A stretch of 6,599 nt of DNA, taken from contig JAAZGX010000214.1 of assembly GCA_012511005.1 (NCBI GenBank), positions 1-6,599 of the forward strand. Reading direction: 5' to 3'. Positions 1-5,934 of the stretch are shown here, one piece after another. Source of the DNA: Clostridiales bacterium (lineage in GTDB: Bacteria; Bacillota; Clostridia; Oscillospirales; Acutalibacteraceae). Within the stretch, counting starts at the first letter, position 1. Each line of letters begins with the position of its first letter. A model generated the notes under the pieces. That model ran no database searches and was not told the origin of the DNA. It saw only the letters and a program-made list of their open reading frames with translations. The position numbers and the translations under genes are program-made.

Positions 1-645
1 GGTCTTTGGGTTCGTGACAGCTCTGCGGGAATAGGCACTTTAAGCTTTTATGACGAGAAAATTAATATGTTTTGCGGTCTTGGGCACGGAGTGAATGATG
101 TAGATACAGGCGAGCTTGTTCCGCTGCTTGAGGGCGAAGCCGTAGGAGCGGATATAACGGGTGCTTATAAAGGCTCTGAAGGCGTAATAGGAGAGTTAGT
201 AGGCGTATTTAATAACGAAGTAATAGGCTCTATTATCGAGAACTCTACGAAAGGTATTTACGGTTATAATGAAAAGGATGTCTTTGACGGCTGTATAGCT
301 TATCCTTTAGCAGAGAAACGAGAAGTGAAAACAGGAGCGGCACAAATAATATCAACCGTAGACGAGAACGGCACAAAGTTTTATGACATTGAAATAACAA
401 AAATAGACGCCGGCAGTGCTGAAAAGAACCTCGTAATCAATGTGACGGATGCGTCGTTGATTGCTAAAACAGGGGGTATTGTTCAGGGAATGAGCGGCAG
501 CCCGATAATCCAAGACGGAATGTTAATAGGCGTTGTAACACATGTTTTTGTTGATAATCCAAAGGGTGGATACGGAATTTTTTCACAGTCAATGTATGAA
601 GAAATGACAAAACTCTATCAAAGAGAAATGAAAACGGCAGCTTAA
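1..645 (+). CDS. spoIVB: SpoIVB signal peptidase (S55 family), C-terminal part, truncated by window start
   Basis: This is the C-terminal 214 residues of the SpoIVB serine peptidase. In known spore formers it is secreted from the forespore into the intermembrane space, where it cleaves SpoIVFA and so triggers pro-sigma-K processing in the mother cell. The reading frame is open from base 1, so the N-terminal half (membrane anchor and PDZ domain) lies outside the window. The catalytic set of the family is visible: His in GLGHGVNDVDTG (visible residue 29), Asp in TDASL (residue 150) and Ser in GMSGSP (residue 165). The Asp lies 15 residues before the Ser, the spacing reported for D363 and S378 in Bacillus subtilis. 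The opening GLWVRDSSAGIGT is also typical of SpoIVB. The gene ends at its own terminator just upstream of spo0A, the usual order in Bacilli and Clostridia. Nothing suggests loss of activity. Confidence 0.96.
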   Translation, partial: GLWVRDSSAGIGTLSFYDEKINMFCGLGHGVNDVDTGELVPLLEGEAVGADITGAYKGSEGVIGELVGVFNNEVIGSIIENSTKGIYGYNEKDVFDGCIAYPLAEKREVKTGAAQIISTVDENGTKFYDIEITKIDAGSAEKNLVINVTDASLIAKTGGIVQGMSGSPIIQDGMLIGVVTHVFVDNPKGGYGIFSQSMYEEMTKLYQREMKTAA

Positions 646-655
646 AATTAAAAAT

Positions 656-694
656 GCGGGGTGACGGCGAAAGCTGTTGCTCCGTAGATTTTTA
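656..694 (+). terminator. Rho-independent terminator after spoIVB
   Basis: A 13-bp stem (656-668 with 673-685, including several G-U pairs) closes on a GAAA tetraloop and is followed by AGATTTTTATT. It starts 11 bases after the spoIVB stop codon, so spoIVB and spo0A are probably transcribed separately. Confidence 0.75.
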
Positions 695-743
695 TTCATA
701 AGTTCGTTAAAAAATAAATAAGTAAAAATCTTGCCGTAAGCTA

Positions 744-772
744 TTGCCAAAAGATGACACTTATGATAATAT
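744..772 (+). promoter_or_regulatory. Possible sigma-A-type promoter of spo0A
   Basis: TTGCCA at 744-749 is followed, 17 bases on, by TAATAT at 767-772. An alternative -10, GATAAT at 765-770, has a 15-base spacer. Either would start transcription about 25 bases before the spo0A ATG, leaving room for the ribosome binding site. The match is imperfect and the region is AT-rich, so this is tentative. Confidence 0.3.
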
Positions 773-803
773 TAGGGTGCAATTAATAACAGGAGGTAAA
801 AAG

Positions 804-1574
804 ATGGCAAAACAAATTTCTGTGCTCTTGGCGGACGACAAGAGCGAAAGCGCGGTAAGTCTCGCTTCGGTTCTTCGTTCAATGTGTTATGATGTTAGGG
901 TGTGCGAGAAAGATGGTGCGGCGGTGCTTGCCGTTTTAGATACATTCACTCCGGATGTACTTATTATGGACGCGTTTTTACAACATATTGACGCACTCGG
1001 AGTAATTGAAAAAATCAAAAAGCAATTCAGCTACGGAGGACCTTTAATTTTCGTTCTTTCAAGCGTGGACAACCAAAATTTTGAAAAAGAAGTTTTAGCA
1101 ACCGGCGCAGACTATTACTTCATAAAACCCTTTGAACCGCAGGTGCTTGCGGAAAGGATTTTACAAATGACAGGATGGAGGCGCGTCTGCAAAGAAAACC
1201 AGCTCGTATTTGCTAATAACGACAATCTTGAAATAATAGTATCAGACATTATGCACCAAATCGGCGTACCCGCTCACATAAAGGGATATCAGTATTTAAG
1301 AGAAGCCATTATGCTTTCCGTATCTGACACAGAAATGCTAAATTCCGTGACAAAGCTATTGTACCCTACTGTTGCAAAAAACTTTACGACAACCTCCTCA
1401 CGCGTTGAGCGTGCTATAAGACACGCCATTGAAGTGGCATGGGATAGGGGAGATGTAGATGTTTTAAGCTCGTATTTCGGCTATACAATCCAAAACACGA
1501 GGGGAAAACCAACAAACTCAGAATTTATAGCAATGATAAGCGACAAACTAAGATTAAGATTAAAAGCTTCATAA
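804..1574 (+). CDS. spo0A: Spo0A, master response regulator of sporulation
   Basis: Spo0A is the phosphorylation-activated transcription factor that commits the cell to sporulation and binds 0A boxes as a dimer. The product is 256 residues, slightly shorter than the 267 of B. subtilis. The N-terminal receiver domain (about residues 4-125) has the acidic pair D11/D12, phospho-acceptor D56, Ser86 in the switch Thr/Ser position and K108 in FIKPF. The C-terminal effector domain (about 145-256) is nearly canonical, with IGVPAHIKGYQYLREAI, the recognition segment SRVERAIRHAIEVAWDRG, and KPTNSEFIAMISDKLRL near the end. The ATG at 804 is chosen because AGGAGG (791-796) lies 7 bases upstream; an in-frame TTG at 744 has no good ribosome site. 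In the loop after D56, the usual Pro60 is Gln and Gly64 is Ala. Identity is certain; the effect of those changes is unknown. Confidence 0.98.
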   Translation: MAKQISVLLADDKSESAVSLASVLRSMCYDVRVCEKDGAAVLAVLDTFTPDVLIMDAFLQHIDALGVIEKIKKQFSYGGPLIFVLSSVDNQNFEKEVLATGADYYFIKPFEPQVLAERILQMTGWRRVCKENQLVFANNDNLEIIVSDIMHQIGVPAHIKGYQYLREAIMLSVSDTEMLNSVTKLLYPTVAKNFTTTSSRVERAIRHAIEVAWDRGDVDVLSSYFGYTIQNTRGKPTNSEFIAMISDKLRLRLKAS

Positions 1575-1583
1575 AACAAATTT

Positions 1584-1625
1584 GAGGGGCTGTAGCAAAA
1601 TATTTGTTTTGCTACAGCCTCATAT
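1584..1625 (+). terminator. Hairpin terminator after spo0A, with a weak T tract
   Basis: GGCTGTAGCAAAA (1588-1600) pairs perfectly with 1607-1619 around a six-base loop, and two further pairs extend the stem. It starts 10-14 bases after the spo0A stop. The following bases (CATATTAGTC) are a poor T tract, so termination may be partial. Confidence 0.65.
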
Positions 1626-1689
1626 TAGTCTTTAGATAAAATATTGTGAATGATTATATAAATAATAATTACTTATCGCTCATTTAATT

Positions 1690-1716
1690 ACATTTTTTCT
1701 TTTTCTTCATATGATA
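1690..1716 (+). promoter_or_regulatory. Candidate sigma-K promoter for the small Cys/Pro protein
   Basis: AC at 1690-1691, a 16-base spacer and CATATGATA at 1708-1716 match the sigma-K pattern AC-N16-CATANNNTA. Transcription would begin near 1723, right at the ribosome site of the gene at 1737, giving a very short leader. The motif carries little information in AT-rich DNA, so this is a hypothesis. Confidence 0.35.
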
Positions 1717-1736
1717 TGTAGAAGGGAGGGAAAGAT

Positions 1737-1859
1737 GTGGATTTTTTATGTGATTATAAATACTTTTGGATTCTTCTTATTGCTATTGTAGCAATTCTCT
1801 TGTTCTGCAAAGAGGAGCAGGATCCTTGCCGTCCCCCGTGTCCGCCCCGCTGCTTCTAA
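1737..1859 (+). CDS. Small membrane protein with Cys/Pro-rich tail (40 aa), unknown function
   Basis: I do not recognise a named family. The 40-residue product has a short polar start (MDFLCDYKY), one predicted membrane helix (about residues 10-24, WILLIAIVAILLFC), then a charged KEEQD stretch and the tail PCRPPCPPRCF. Cysteines fall at 5, 24, 31, 35 and 39; the last three are spaced CxxxCxxxC. The GTG start at 1737 is preceded by GGAGG (1725-1729), seven bases away. An ATG at 1735 overlaps it in another frame but reads only 18 hydrophobic residues before a stop. The gene stands between spo0A and two small Lys/Asn-rich genes and is followed by a hairpin. Short proteins with one helix and a Cys-rich tail are common near sporulation genes in Clostridia, so a spore role is possible. 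That is inference from context and from the sigma-K-like promoter. Confidence 0.6.
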   Translation: MDFLCDYKYFWILLIAIVAILLFCKEEQDPCRPPCPPRCF

Positions 1860-1867
1860 TTAAGCGG

Positions 1868-1889
1868 CCCGAAGGCAATAGCCTTCGGG
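1868..1889 (+). terminator. Hairpin after the small Cys/Pro gene
   Basis: CCCGAAGGC (1868-1876) pairs perfectly with GCCTTCGGG (1881-1889) around an AATA loop, nine bases after the stop codon of the small gene. The T tract behind it is poor (TTACATAAGTTT). Its position supports the small gene being a real transcription unit. Confidence 0.55.
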
Positions 1890-1900
1890 TTACATAAGTT

Positions 1901-1944
1901 TATAAAAAGGCTTCTTGTATTCGAAATTTTTGCAAGAAGCCTTT
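1901..1944 (-). terminator. Rho-independent terminator of the Lys/Asn-rich gene pair
   Basis: A 12-bp perfect stem (1906-1917 with 1933-1944) with a 15-base loop. Read on the minus strand it is followed by TTTTTATA. It lies 21 bases past the stop codon of the gene at 1966-2157, confirming that transcription of the pair runs on the minus strand. Confidence 0.75.
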
Positions 1945-1965
1945 ATGCGGACTTAGGAAGACGCT

Positions 1966-2157
1966 TTAAGAATCTGTACCGTGGGAGAAATCAATTATTT
2001 CAGCGGTTGTAAGCTCGGGACTATCATCTTTTTCAAATGACTCTTTTTGTCTTTCAAACTCTCCTTTTGGCGGCAGTGTATCCGATGTATCATTTTCTGC
2101 CGCTTTATCAATATTTTCATTTTTATTAGGATTTTTCCGGTTTTTATTATCTTTCAA
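1966..2157 (-). CDS. Small hydrophilic Lys/Asn-rich protein (63 aa), unknown function
   Basis: I do not recognise a named family. The 63-residue product has a basic Lys/Asn-rich start (KDNKNRKNPNKNEN), an acidic and polar middle, and an acidic end (TTAEIIDFSHGTDS). It has no membrane helix, signal peptide or cysteine. The start is TTG at 2157, with AAGGAGG six bases upstream. The choice is supported by its N-terminus resembling that of the gene just upstream (KDNKNRKN against KDGKNNKKN). The 27-base gap to that gene, and the terminator after this one, make the two an operon. Composition is like that of small, probably disordered, spore or stress proteins of Firmicutes, but no diagnostic motif of the known small acid-soluble spore proteins is visible. 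Reality as a gene is fairly sure; function is open. Confidence 0.65.
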   Translation of the reverse strand: MKDNKNRKNPNKNENIDKAAENDTSDTLPPKGEFERQKESFEKDDSPELTTAEIIDFSHGTDS

Positions 2158-2184
2158 ACAAATCCTCCTTAAAATGAATGCTAG

Positions 2185-2343
2185 TTACTGAAAACCGCGG
2201 TTGTTTTCGTTCGCTTTTTTTTGGTTTTCTTCTTTGTTCATCTGTGCTTCATTATTTTGCTTGTTTTGGTTGTTTTGGTTGTTGGCTTTCATTTCGGCAT
2301 TTCTGTTTTTCTTGTTCTTTTTATTGTTTTTTCCGTCTTTCAT
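2185..2343 (-). CDS. Small Asn/Lys/Gln-rich protein (52 aa), unknown function
   Basis: First gene of the minus-strand pair. The 52-residue product is made almost wholly of Asn, Lys, Gln and Glu (MKDGKNNKKNKKNRN at the start, NNRGFQ at the end), with no hydrophobic core, so it is probably disordered. The ATG at 2343 has a perfect AGGAGG five bases upstream, and the next gene starts 27 bases after this stop. The strong ribosome sites of both genes and their similar first 15 residues argue for real, related genes rather than a chance open frame in A-rich DNA. The opposite strand is also open here but gives a Phe/Cys-rich product with no ribosome site. No known family is recognised; a spore or nucleic-acid-associated role would be a guess from charge and location. 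Confidence 0.6.
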   Translation of the reverse strand: MKDGKNNKKNKKNRNAEMKANNQNNQNKQNNEAQMNKEENQKKANENNRGFQ

Positions 2344-2404
2344 ATTATCCTCCTAAATTACTTTGTAATGTTAATATTTCCAAAGTTTAATAAAATATGT
2401 CTAT

Positions 2405-2440
2405 TTTTAATAAAAAATAACCGCCGAATAAATCAGCGGT
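2405..2440 (-). terminator. Rho-independent terminator of the GPH transporter gene
   Basis: On the minus strand ACCGCTGA pairs with TCGGCGGT (2420-2440; eight pairs, one G-U) around a TTTAT loop and is followed by a T-rich run (TATTTTTTATT). It lies about 45 bases past the transporter stop and separates it from the small genes downstream. Confidence 0.8.
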
Positions 2441-2485
2441 CAGTATAATATATAAGTAATGTTTATAAAAGCAATTAAAACTCGT

Positions 2486-3913
2486 TTACACGGAAACATT
2501 TTCACTTTCTTTTAGTGCCGCGCGGCGCTCTTTGAGTTTTTGCTCTACATTAGCCTTATGGGCTTTATCATCTTTTACAAAACCAATAAAGAAGAGATAT
2601 AAAATGGCTCCGACAATAGGACCTAACATAAACATAGGCCATTGAAATTTATTAAAATAATCGCTTTGCGGTAAACCTGCATTCTTTTTAACACTGTCAT
2701 AGCCGAGTTTAGTAAGAATTAAACCCTCAATAAGCGCGCTTACGCCGCCTTGCAGTTTTGAAACAAAGTTTTGCATGGAAAAGGATACACCCTCAGTTCT
2801 AACGCCCGTTTTAAGCTCAACCTCATCAATTGAGTCGCTCGTCAGTGCGCGGTGGGCTATATCCATAAGAAAACCCGGCATATTCATAACCGATAAGAGA
2901 ATATTCATTATCACAAATTGCGGCAAGGAGTTAAAGCCGGCAAAATATGCGATAATCCTCATTGTTATTGCGGTAAATTGCGATAAAAGGAGAACGCGCT
3001 TCATCCCGCCAATTTTCGCGGCGATTTTATTAGCAAAAAGAATTGTCGCCGTACCGGGAATACCTGAAAGCAGACCGGAAAGAAACTCTGCTTGCTGACC
3101 GTTCATAAATGTTACACGGTTTTCAAAGAAGTACGCATTTTGAACTTTTGGGCAGACGGAAAGAGATAGTCTTGCGGCAGAAATTAAAAGCAGGGTGGGG
3201 TTGTGCCTTAGTATTGTCAAGGACTTTAAGGTGCTTTTTTCCGGCTGACCGCCTTCAATCATCTCCGGTATTTTATGTGCGCGCATAGAAAGAATTTCTC
3301 CCATAAAACCAAAAACAATGCCGAAAATTAAAAATATTGTTATATCTGAAATACCTTTGGCTATTAGCATTGAGCGGAATTGTTGAAAAAGTCCGGCGAC
3401 AGCGCCGCCCGCGCCCGCCCCAATTGAAACCCATTGAGCAACTCTTGCGCGCTCGTCTGAATGGGGGCTTGAAAGGGCAATCATACCCCAAAGTCCTACA
3501 TCTTGAAACGAATAGAAAAAGTCCCATATAAAGTATAAAACTAATATGTATATAATTTTTCCGTTTTCATCAAAATTGACATTCAGAAACATTAAAGCGG
3601 ATAAAGCGCCTATTATAGGAGGCAGATATAACAAATACGGGCGAAGCTTTTGGTATGGTCGGTGTGTTTTCCTATCAATAAATGCGCCGATAATCGGGTC
3701 GTTTGCGGCATCCCATAAATAGCTTGCTGAAAAGATTACGCCAACCTTTTTAGGCGCAATATTAAGCAGATTAATGCAGAAATACCGTAACCAGCCTGAC
3801 ACATAAGCATAAGATATGTTTTGACCCGTAAGTCCTATAGCATAATTGAATATGTTTCTGTTTGCTACATATCCATCACCTTTAGGAGTTTTATTGAGCA
3901 TAGATAGCCTCAT
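2486..3913 (-). CDS. GPH-family (MelB-like) sugar:cation symporter
   Basis: A 475-residue multi-pass membrane protein of the glycoside-pentoside-hexuronide:cation symporter family, within the major facilitator superfamily. Members import sugars or glycosides with Na+ or H+. About twelve hydrophobic segments can be traced. The family signature WDAANDPIIGAFIDR lies at residues 67-81; D68, N71 and D72 match D55, N58 and D59 of E. coli MelB, the cation/sugar site. The loop HRPYQKLRPYLL after helix 2 is also typical. The length is normal for the family, and the C-terminus is a charged cytoplasmic tail (KLKERRAALKESE). The ATG at 3913 has GGAGAGA seven bases upstream; a second ATG four codons in is possible. 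It is a single-gene unit with its own promoter and terminator and has no glycoside hydrolase or sugar kinase beside it, so the substrate cannot be named. Confidence 0.88.
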   Translation of the reverse strand: MRLSMLNKTPKGDGYVANRNIFNYAIGLTGQNISYAYVSGWLRYFCINLLNIAPKKVGVIFSASYLWDAANDPIIGAFIDRKTHRPYQKLRPYLLYLPPIIGALSALMFLNVNFDENGKIIYILVLYFIWDFFYSFQDVGLWGMIALSSPHSDERARVAQWVSIGAGAGGAVAGLFQQFRSMLIAKGISDITIFLIFGIVFGFMGEILSMRAHKIPEMIEGGQPEKSTLKSLTILRHNPTLLLISAARLSLSVCPKVQNAYFFENRVTFMNGQQAEFLSGLLSGIPGTATILFANKIAAKIGGMKRVLLLSQFTAITMRIIAYFAGFNSLPQFVIMNILLSVMNMPGFLMDIAHRALTSDSIDEVELKTGVRTEGVSFSMQNFVSKLQGGVSALIEGLILTKLGYDSVKKNAGLPQSDYFNKFQWPMFMLGPIVGAILYLFFIGFVKDDKAHKANVEQKLKERRAALKESENVSV

Positions 3914-3960
3914 TATAATATCTCTCCAATACTTTAATTTTTTAATATCGCCTTAAATTT

Positions 3961-3989
3961 AGTCTAACATCTTTTTCTTTATTGTTCAA
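3961..3989 (-). promoter_or_regulatory. Possible promoter of the GPH transporter gene
   Basis: On the minus strand TTGAAC (3989-3984), a 17-base spacer and TAGACT (3966-3961) resemble a sigma-A promoter. A TG one base before the -10 gives an extended -10. Each hexamer matches only four of six positions, so this is moderate evidence. Confidence 0.4.
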
Positions 3990-4040
3990 TACGCAAAATT
4001 ATTTTAATTTTTTTGAGTTTTGAAAATCCTTAGTTTACGA

Positions 4041-4069
4041 TTGACAATAAGCCGCAAGGAGTGTAAAAT
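4041..4069 (+). promoter_or_regulatory. Sigma-A promoter of the PAP2 phosphatase gene
   Basis: TTGACA (4041-4046) is a perfect -35. A 17-base spacer leads to TAAAAT (4064-4069), five of six for the -10. Transcription would begin near 4076, about 20 bases before the ATG, with the AGGAGG site in between. This predicts steady vegetative expression. Confidence 0.75.
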
Positions 4070-4097
4070 ATAGGTATAAATTTTGAGGAGGATTGAG

Positions 4098-4688
4098 ATG
4101 GATATTATACATAGTTTTGACTGGAAGGTTTTTCAGCTATTTGAAAACTATCTTTGGAACCCTGTACTTAATGTAATTATGACAGTTATAACGACGCTTG
4201 GGGACGGCGGAATAATATGGATTGCATGCGCTATTTGTCTGTTGATTACTAAAAAGTACCGTAAAGTAGGCGCAATGGTTGCTGTAGCCCTTATATTCTC
4301 GCTAATATTTACGGATGGTGTTTTCAAGCCGATTTTTCACCGTGTAAGGCCATTTAACTTTGACGGGTGGCCTTCTGAGTTTATTTTTCCGGAGCTTGTA
4401 TCAAAACCGTCAAGCCTTTCGTTCCCGTCAGGTCATACCTCATCTTCATTCGCGGCAGCAATACCGATGCTTCTTGGGTGTAAAAAACAAATAGGAATTC
4501 CCGCTATTGTTTTAGCTTTTCTCATTGCCGTTTCACGAATTTATGTACATGTACACTACCCGACAGATGTTGTATTCGGAGTTGTATTCGGCGCAGTTTA
4601 CGGTCTTGCCGCATACTTTATAGTTACAAAGCTTGTGCCTATTATTGCAGAAAAAATTAAGGCTAAAAAGGCAGCGAAAGCAGAATAA
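4098..4688 (+). CDS. PAP2-family membrane phosphatase (undecaprenyl-diphosphatase or lipid phosphatase type)
   Basis: A 196-residue integral membrane protein of the type 2 phosphatidic acid phosphatase family. The three catalytic motifs are complete: KPIFHRVRP (K77-x6-R84-P85), PSGH (110-113, nucleophile-assisting H113) and SRIYVHVHYPTD (S146-R147-x5-H153-x3-D157, with H153 the expected nucleophile). Hydrophobic segments before, between and after these motifs fit five to six helices, and the C-terminus is a basic tail (KIKAKKAAKAE). Family members remove phosphate from undecaprenyl diphosphate (BcrC type) or phosphatidylglycerol phosphate (PgpB type), supporting cell-wall or lipid synthesis. 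The sequence alone does not say which. The ATG at 4098 has AGGAGG six bases upstream; an in-frame TTG at 4083 lies before that site and is rejected. It is a single-gene unit with a strong promoter and a shared terminator. Confidence 0.93.
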   Translation: MDIIHSFDWKVFQLFENYLWNPVLNVIMTVITTLGDGGIIWIACAICLLITKKYRKVGAMVAVALIFSLIFTDGVFKPIFHRVRPFNFDGWPSEFIFPELVSKPSSLSFPSGHTSSSFAAAIPMLLGCKKQIGIPAIVLAFLIAVSRIYVHVHYPTDVVFGVVFGAVYGLAAYFIVTKLVPIIAEKIKAKKAAKAE

Positions 4689-4696
4689 GAATTAAT

Positions 4697-4732
4697 AAAA
4701 AATCCGAGCCTAAAAGAAAGCTCGGATTTTTT
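4697..4732. terminator. Bidirectional terminator between PAP2 and malic enzyme genes
   Basis: A 13-bp perfect stem (4697-4709 with 4720-4732) has a ten-base loop, a GC core (TCCGAGC) and A/T-rich outer pairs. These give a T run on both strands. It begins eight bases after the PAP2 stop and four bases past the malic enzyme stop, so it serves both convergent units. Confidence 0.9.
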
Positions 4733-4736
4733 CATT

Positions 4737-5906
4737 TTATATTCTTGCCACATTACTGTCAACAGCGGCTTTTGCGACTGCTTTTGCAACTGTTACACCG
4801 ACTCTTTCATCAAACGCTTTTGGGAGTATATACTCACTCGTTAGCTCATCTTCACTTACTAAAGATGCAATTGCGTATGCAGCGGCAAGCTTCATTTCAT
4901 TATTTATATCGCTTGCGCGAACATCAAGCGCGCCCCTGAAAACGCCCGGGAAGGCAAGGACATTGTTTATTTGATTAGGGAAGTCACTTCTCCCCGTGCC
5001 GACAACCATAGCACCCGCAGATAGTGCAAGGCTTGGCATTATTTCAGGAACAGGATTTGCCATAGGAAGTACTACCGCGTCTTTTGCCATCGAGCGAACC
5101 ATATCTTCTGTGACTATATGAGGAGCGGAAAGGCCGATAAAAATATCAGCTCCAACCAAAGCATCCGAAAGGGTGCCTTTTTTCTTTTGTTTATTCGTAA
5201 AGTTTGCAATTTCCTGTTTTGCGGGGGATAGGCTGTCGCCGTCACAGATTATTCCGTGTCTGTCGCAAATTAAAATTCCACCAACGCCGATATCGGAAAT
5301 AAGCTTTGCGGTTGCAACACCCGCGGCGCCGGCGCCGCTGAAAACTACCGTACAGTCTGAAAGCTTCTTCCCCGTAACTTTAAGCGCGTTGATAACGGCG
5401 GCAATACAAACGATAGCGGTTCCGTGCTGGTCGTCATGGAAAACAGGAATATCAACTATTTCTTTTAGCCGTCTCTCAATCTCAAAACAGCGCGGCGCCG
5501 CAATATCTTCAAGATTTATGCCGCCAAAGCTGCCGGAAATAAGGGCGATTGTATTAACGATTTCATCTGTATCCTTTGAGCGTATGCAAAGCGGAAACGC
5601 GTCAACGCCGCCGAATTCTTTAAAAAGTACACATTTGCCCTCCATAACGGGCATACCCGCCTCAGGTCCTATATCACCAAGCCCTAAAACGGCGGTGCCG
5701 TCAGTAACAACGAGTACAAGATTGTGGCGGCGCGTCAGCTCGTAAGATTTATTTACATCCTTTTGTATCACGAGGCAAGGCTCTGCAACTCCGGGAGTAT
5801 AAGCAAGTGATAACTGCTCTTTGTTATTAACGCTTGCGCGTGAGGTAACTTCGATTTTACCTTTCCATTCATAATGAAGTCTTAATGATTCTTTTTGATA
5901 ATCCAT
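4737..5906 (-). CDS. Malic enzyme (malate dehydrogenase, oxaloacetate-decarboxylating), short bacterial type
   Basis: A 389-residue cytosolic enzyme that oxidises and decarboxylates L-malate to pyruvate and CO2 with NAD(P)+ and a divalent metal. The length is normal for short bacterial malic enzymes. Motifs in order: catalytic Tyr36 in AYTPGVAEPC; GLGDIGPEAGMPVMEGK with catalytic Lys91; metal ligands E133 and D134 in LEDIAAP and D159 in FHDDQHGT; the dinucleotide loop GAGAAG (191-196), then CDRHG at the end of the second strand; and late Asn residues in MANPVPE and NQINN. NAD against NADP preference cannot be settled by eye. The ATG at 5906 has AGGCGG eight bases upstream. It starts 28 bases after the Ldh_2 dehydrogenase gene on the same strand with no terminator between, so the two form an operon. 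All key residues are intact. Confidence 0.95.
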   Translation of the reverse strand: MDYQKESLRLHYEWKGKIEVTSRASVNNKEQLSLAYTPGVAEPCLVIQKDVNKSYELTRRHNLVLVVTDGTAVLGLGDIGPEAGMPVMEGKCVLFKEFGGVDAFPLCIRSKDTDEIVNTIALISGSFGGINLEDIAAPRCFEIERRLKEIVDIPVFHDDQHGTAIVCIAAVINALKVTGKKLSDCTVVFSGAGAAGVATAKLISDIGVGGILICDRHGIICDGDSLSPAKQEIANFTNKQKKKGTLSDALVGADIFIGLSAPHIVTEDMVRSMAKDAVVLPMANPVPEIMPSLALSAGAMVVGTGRSDFPNQINNVLAFPGVFRGALDVRASDINNEMKLAAAYAIASLVSEDELTSEYILPKAFDERVGVTVAKAVAKAAVDSNVARI

Positions 5907-5934
5907 TGTATCTACCGCCTTTCTATGGTTTATT

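Noticed and set aside
686..732. Inverted repeat AGATTTTTA...TAAAAATCT between spoIVB and spo0A
   Set aside because: Nine AT-rich pairs around a long loop overlapping the T tract of the spoIVB terminator; too weak to call a regulatory structure.
744..803. Longer Spo0A starting at TTG 744
   Set aside because: The extension has no ribosome site, overlaps the likely promoter, and AGGAGG sits just ahead of the ATG at 804, which gives the family's normal N-terminus.
2360..2386. Inverted repeat ACTTTG...CAAAGT upstream of the Lys/Asn-rich genes as an operator
   Set aside because: Only six pairs around a 15-base AT-rich loop, with no known operator resemblance; could be chance.
2391..2399. CATATTTTA on the minus strand as a sigma-K -10 for the Lys/Asn-rich genes
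   Set aside because: It fits CATANNNTA, but no AC is found 16-17 bases upstream, and such matches arise often in AT-rich DNA.
2178..2448. Plus-strand open frames with Phe/Cys/Val-rich hydrophobic products opposite the Lys/Asn-rich gene
   Set aside because: They are the antisense reading of an A-rich coding strand (Lys/Asn codons read as Phe/Leu/Val), lack a ribosome site, and overlap a minus-strand gene that has a good one.
2775..3531. Open frames on both strands inside the GPH transporter gene
   Set aside because: They overlap a full-length conserved gene, have no ribosome sites, and their products look like out-of-frame translation.
4083..4097. Longer PAP2 protein starting at TTG 4083
   Set aside because: The AGGAGG ribosome site lies inside this extension and fits the ATG at 4098.
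5173..5745. Plus-strand 190-codon open frame opposite malic enzyme
   Set aside because: The malic enzyme frame has every catalytic motif; the antisense product is Ser/Pro-rich and resembles no family.
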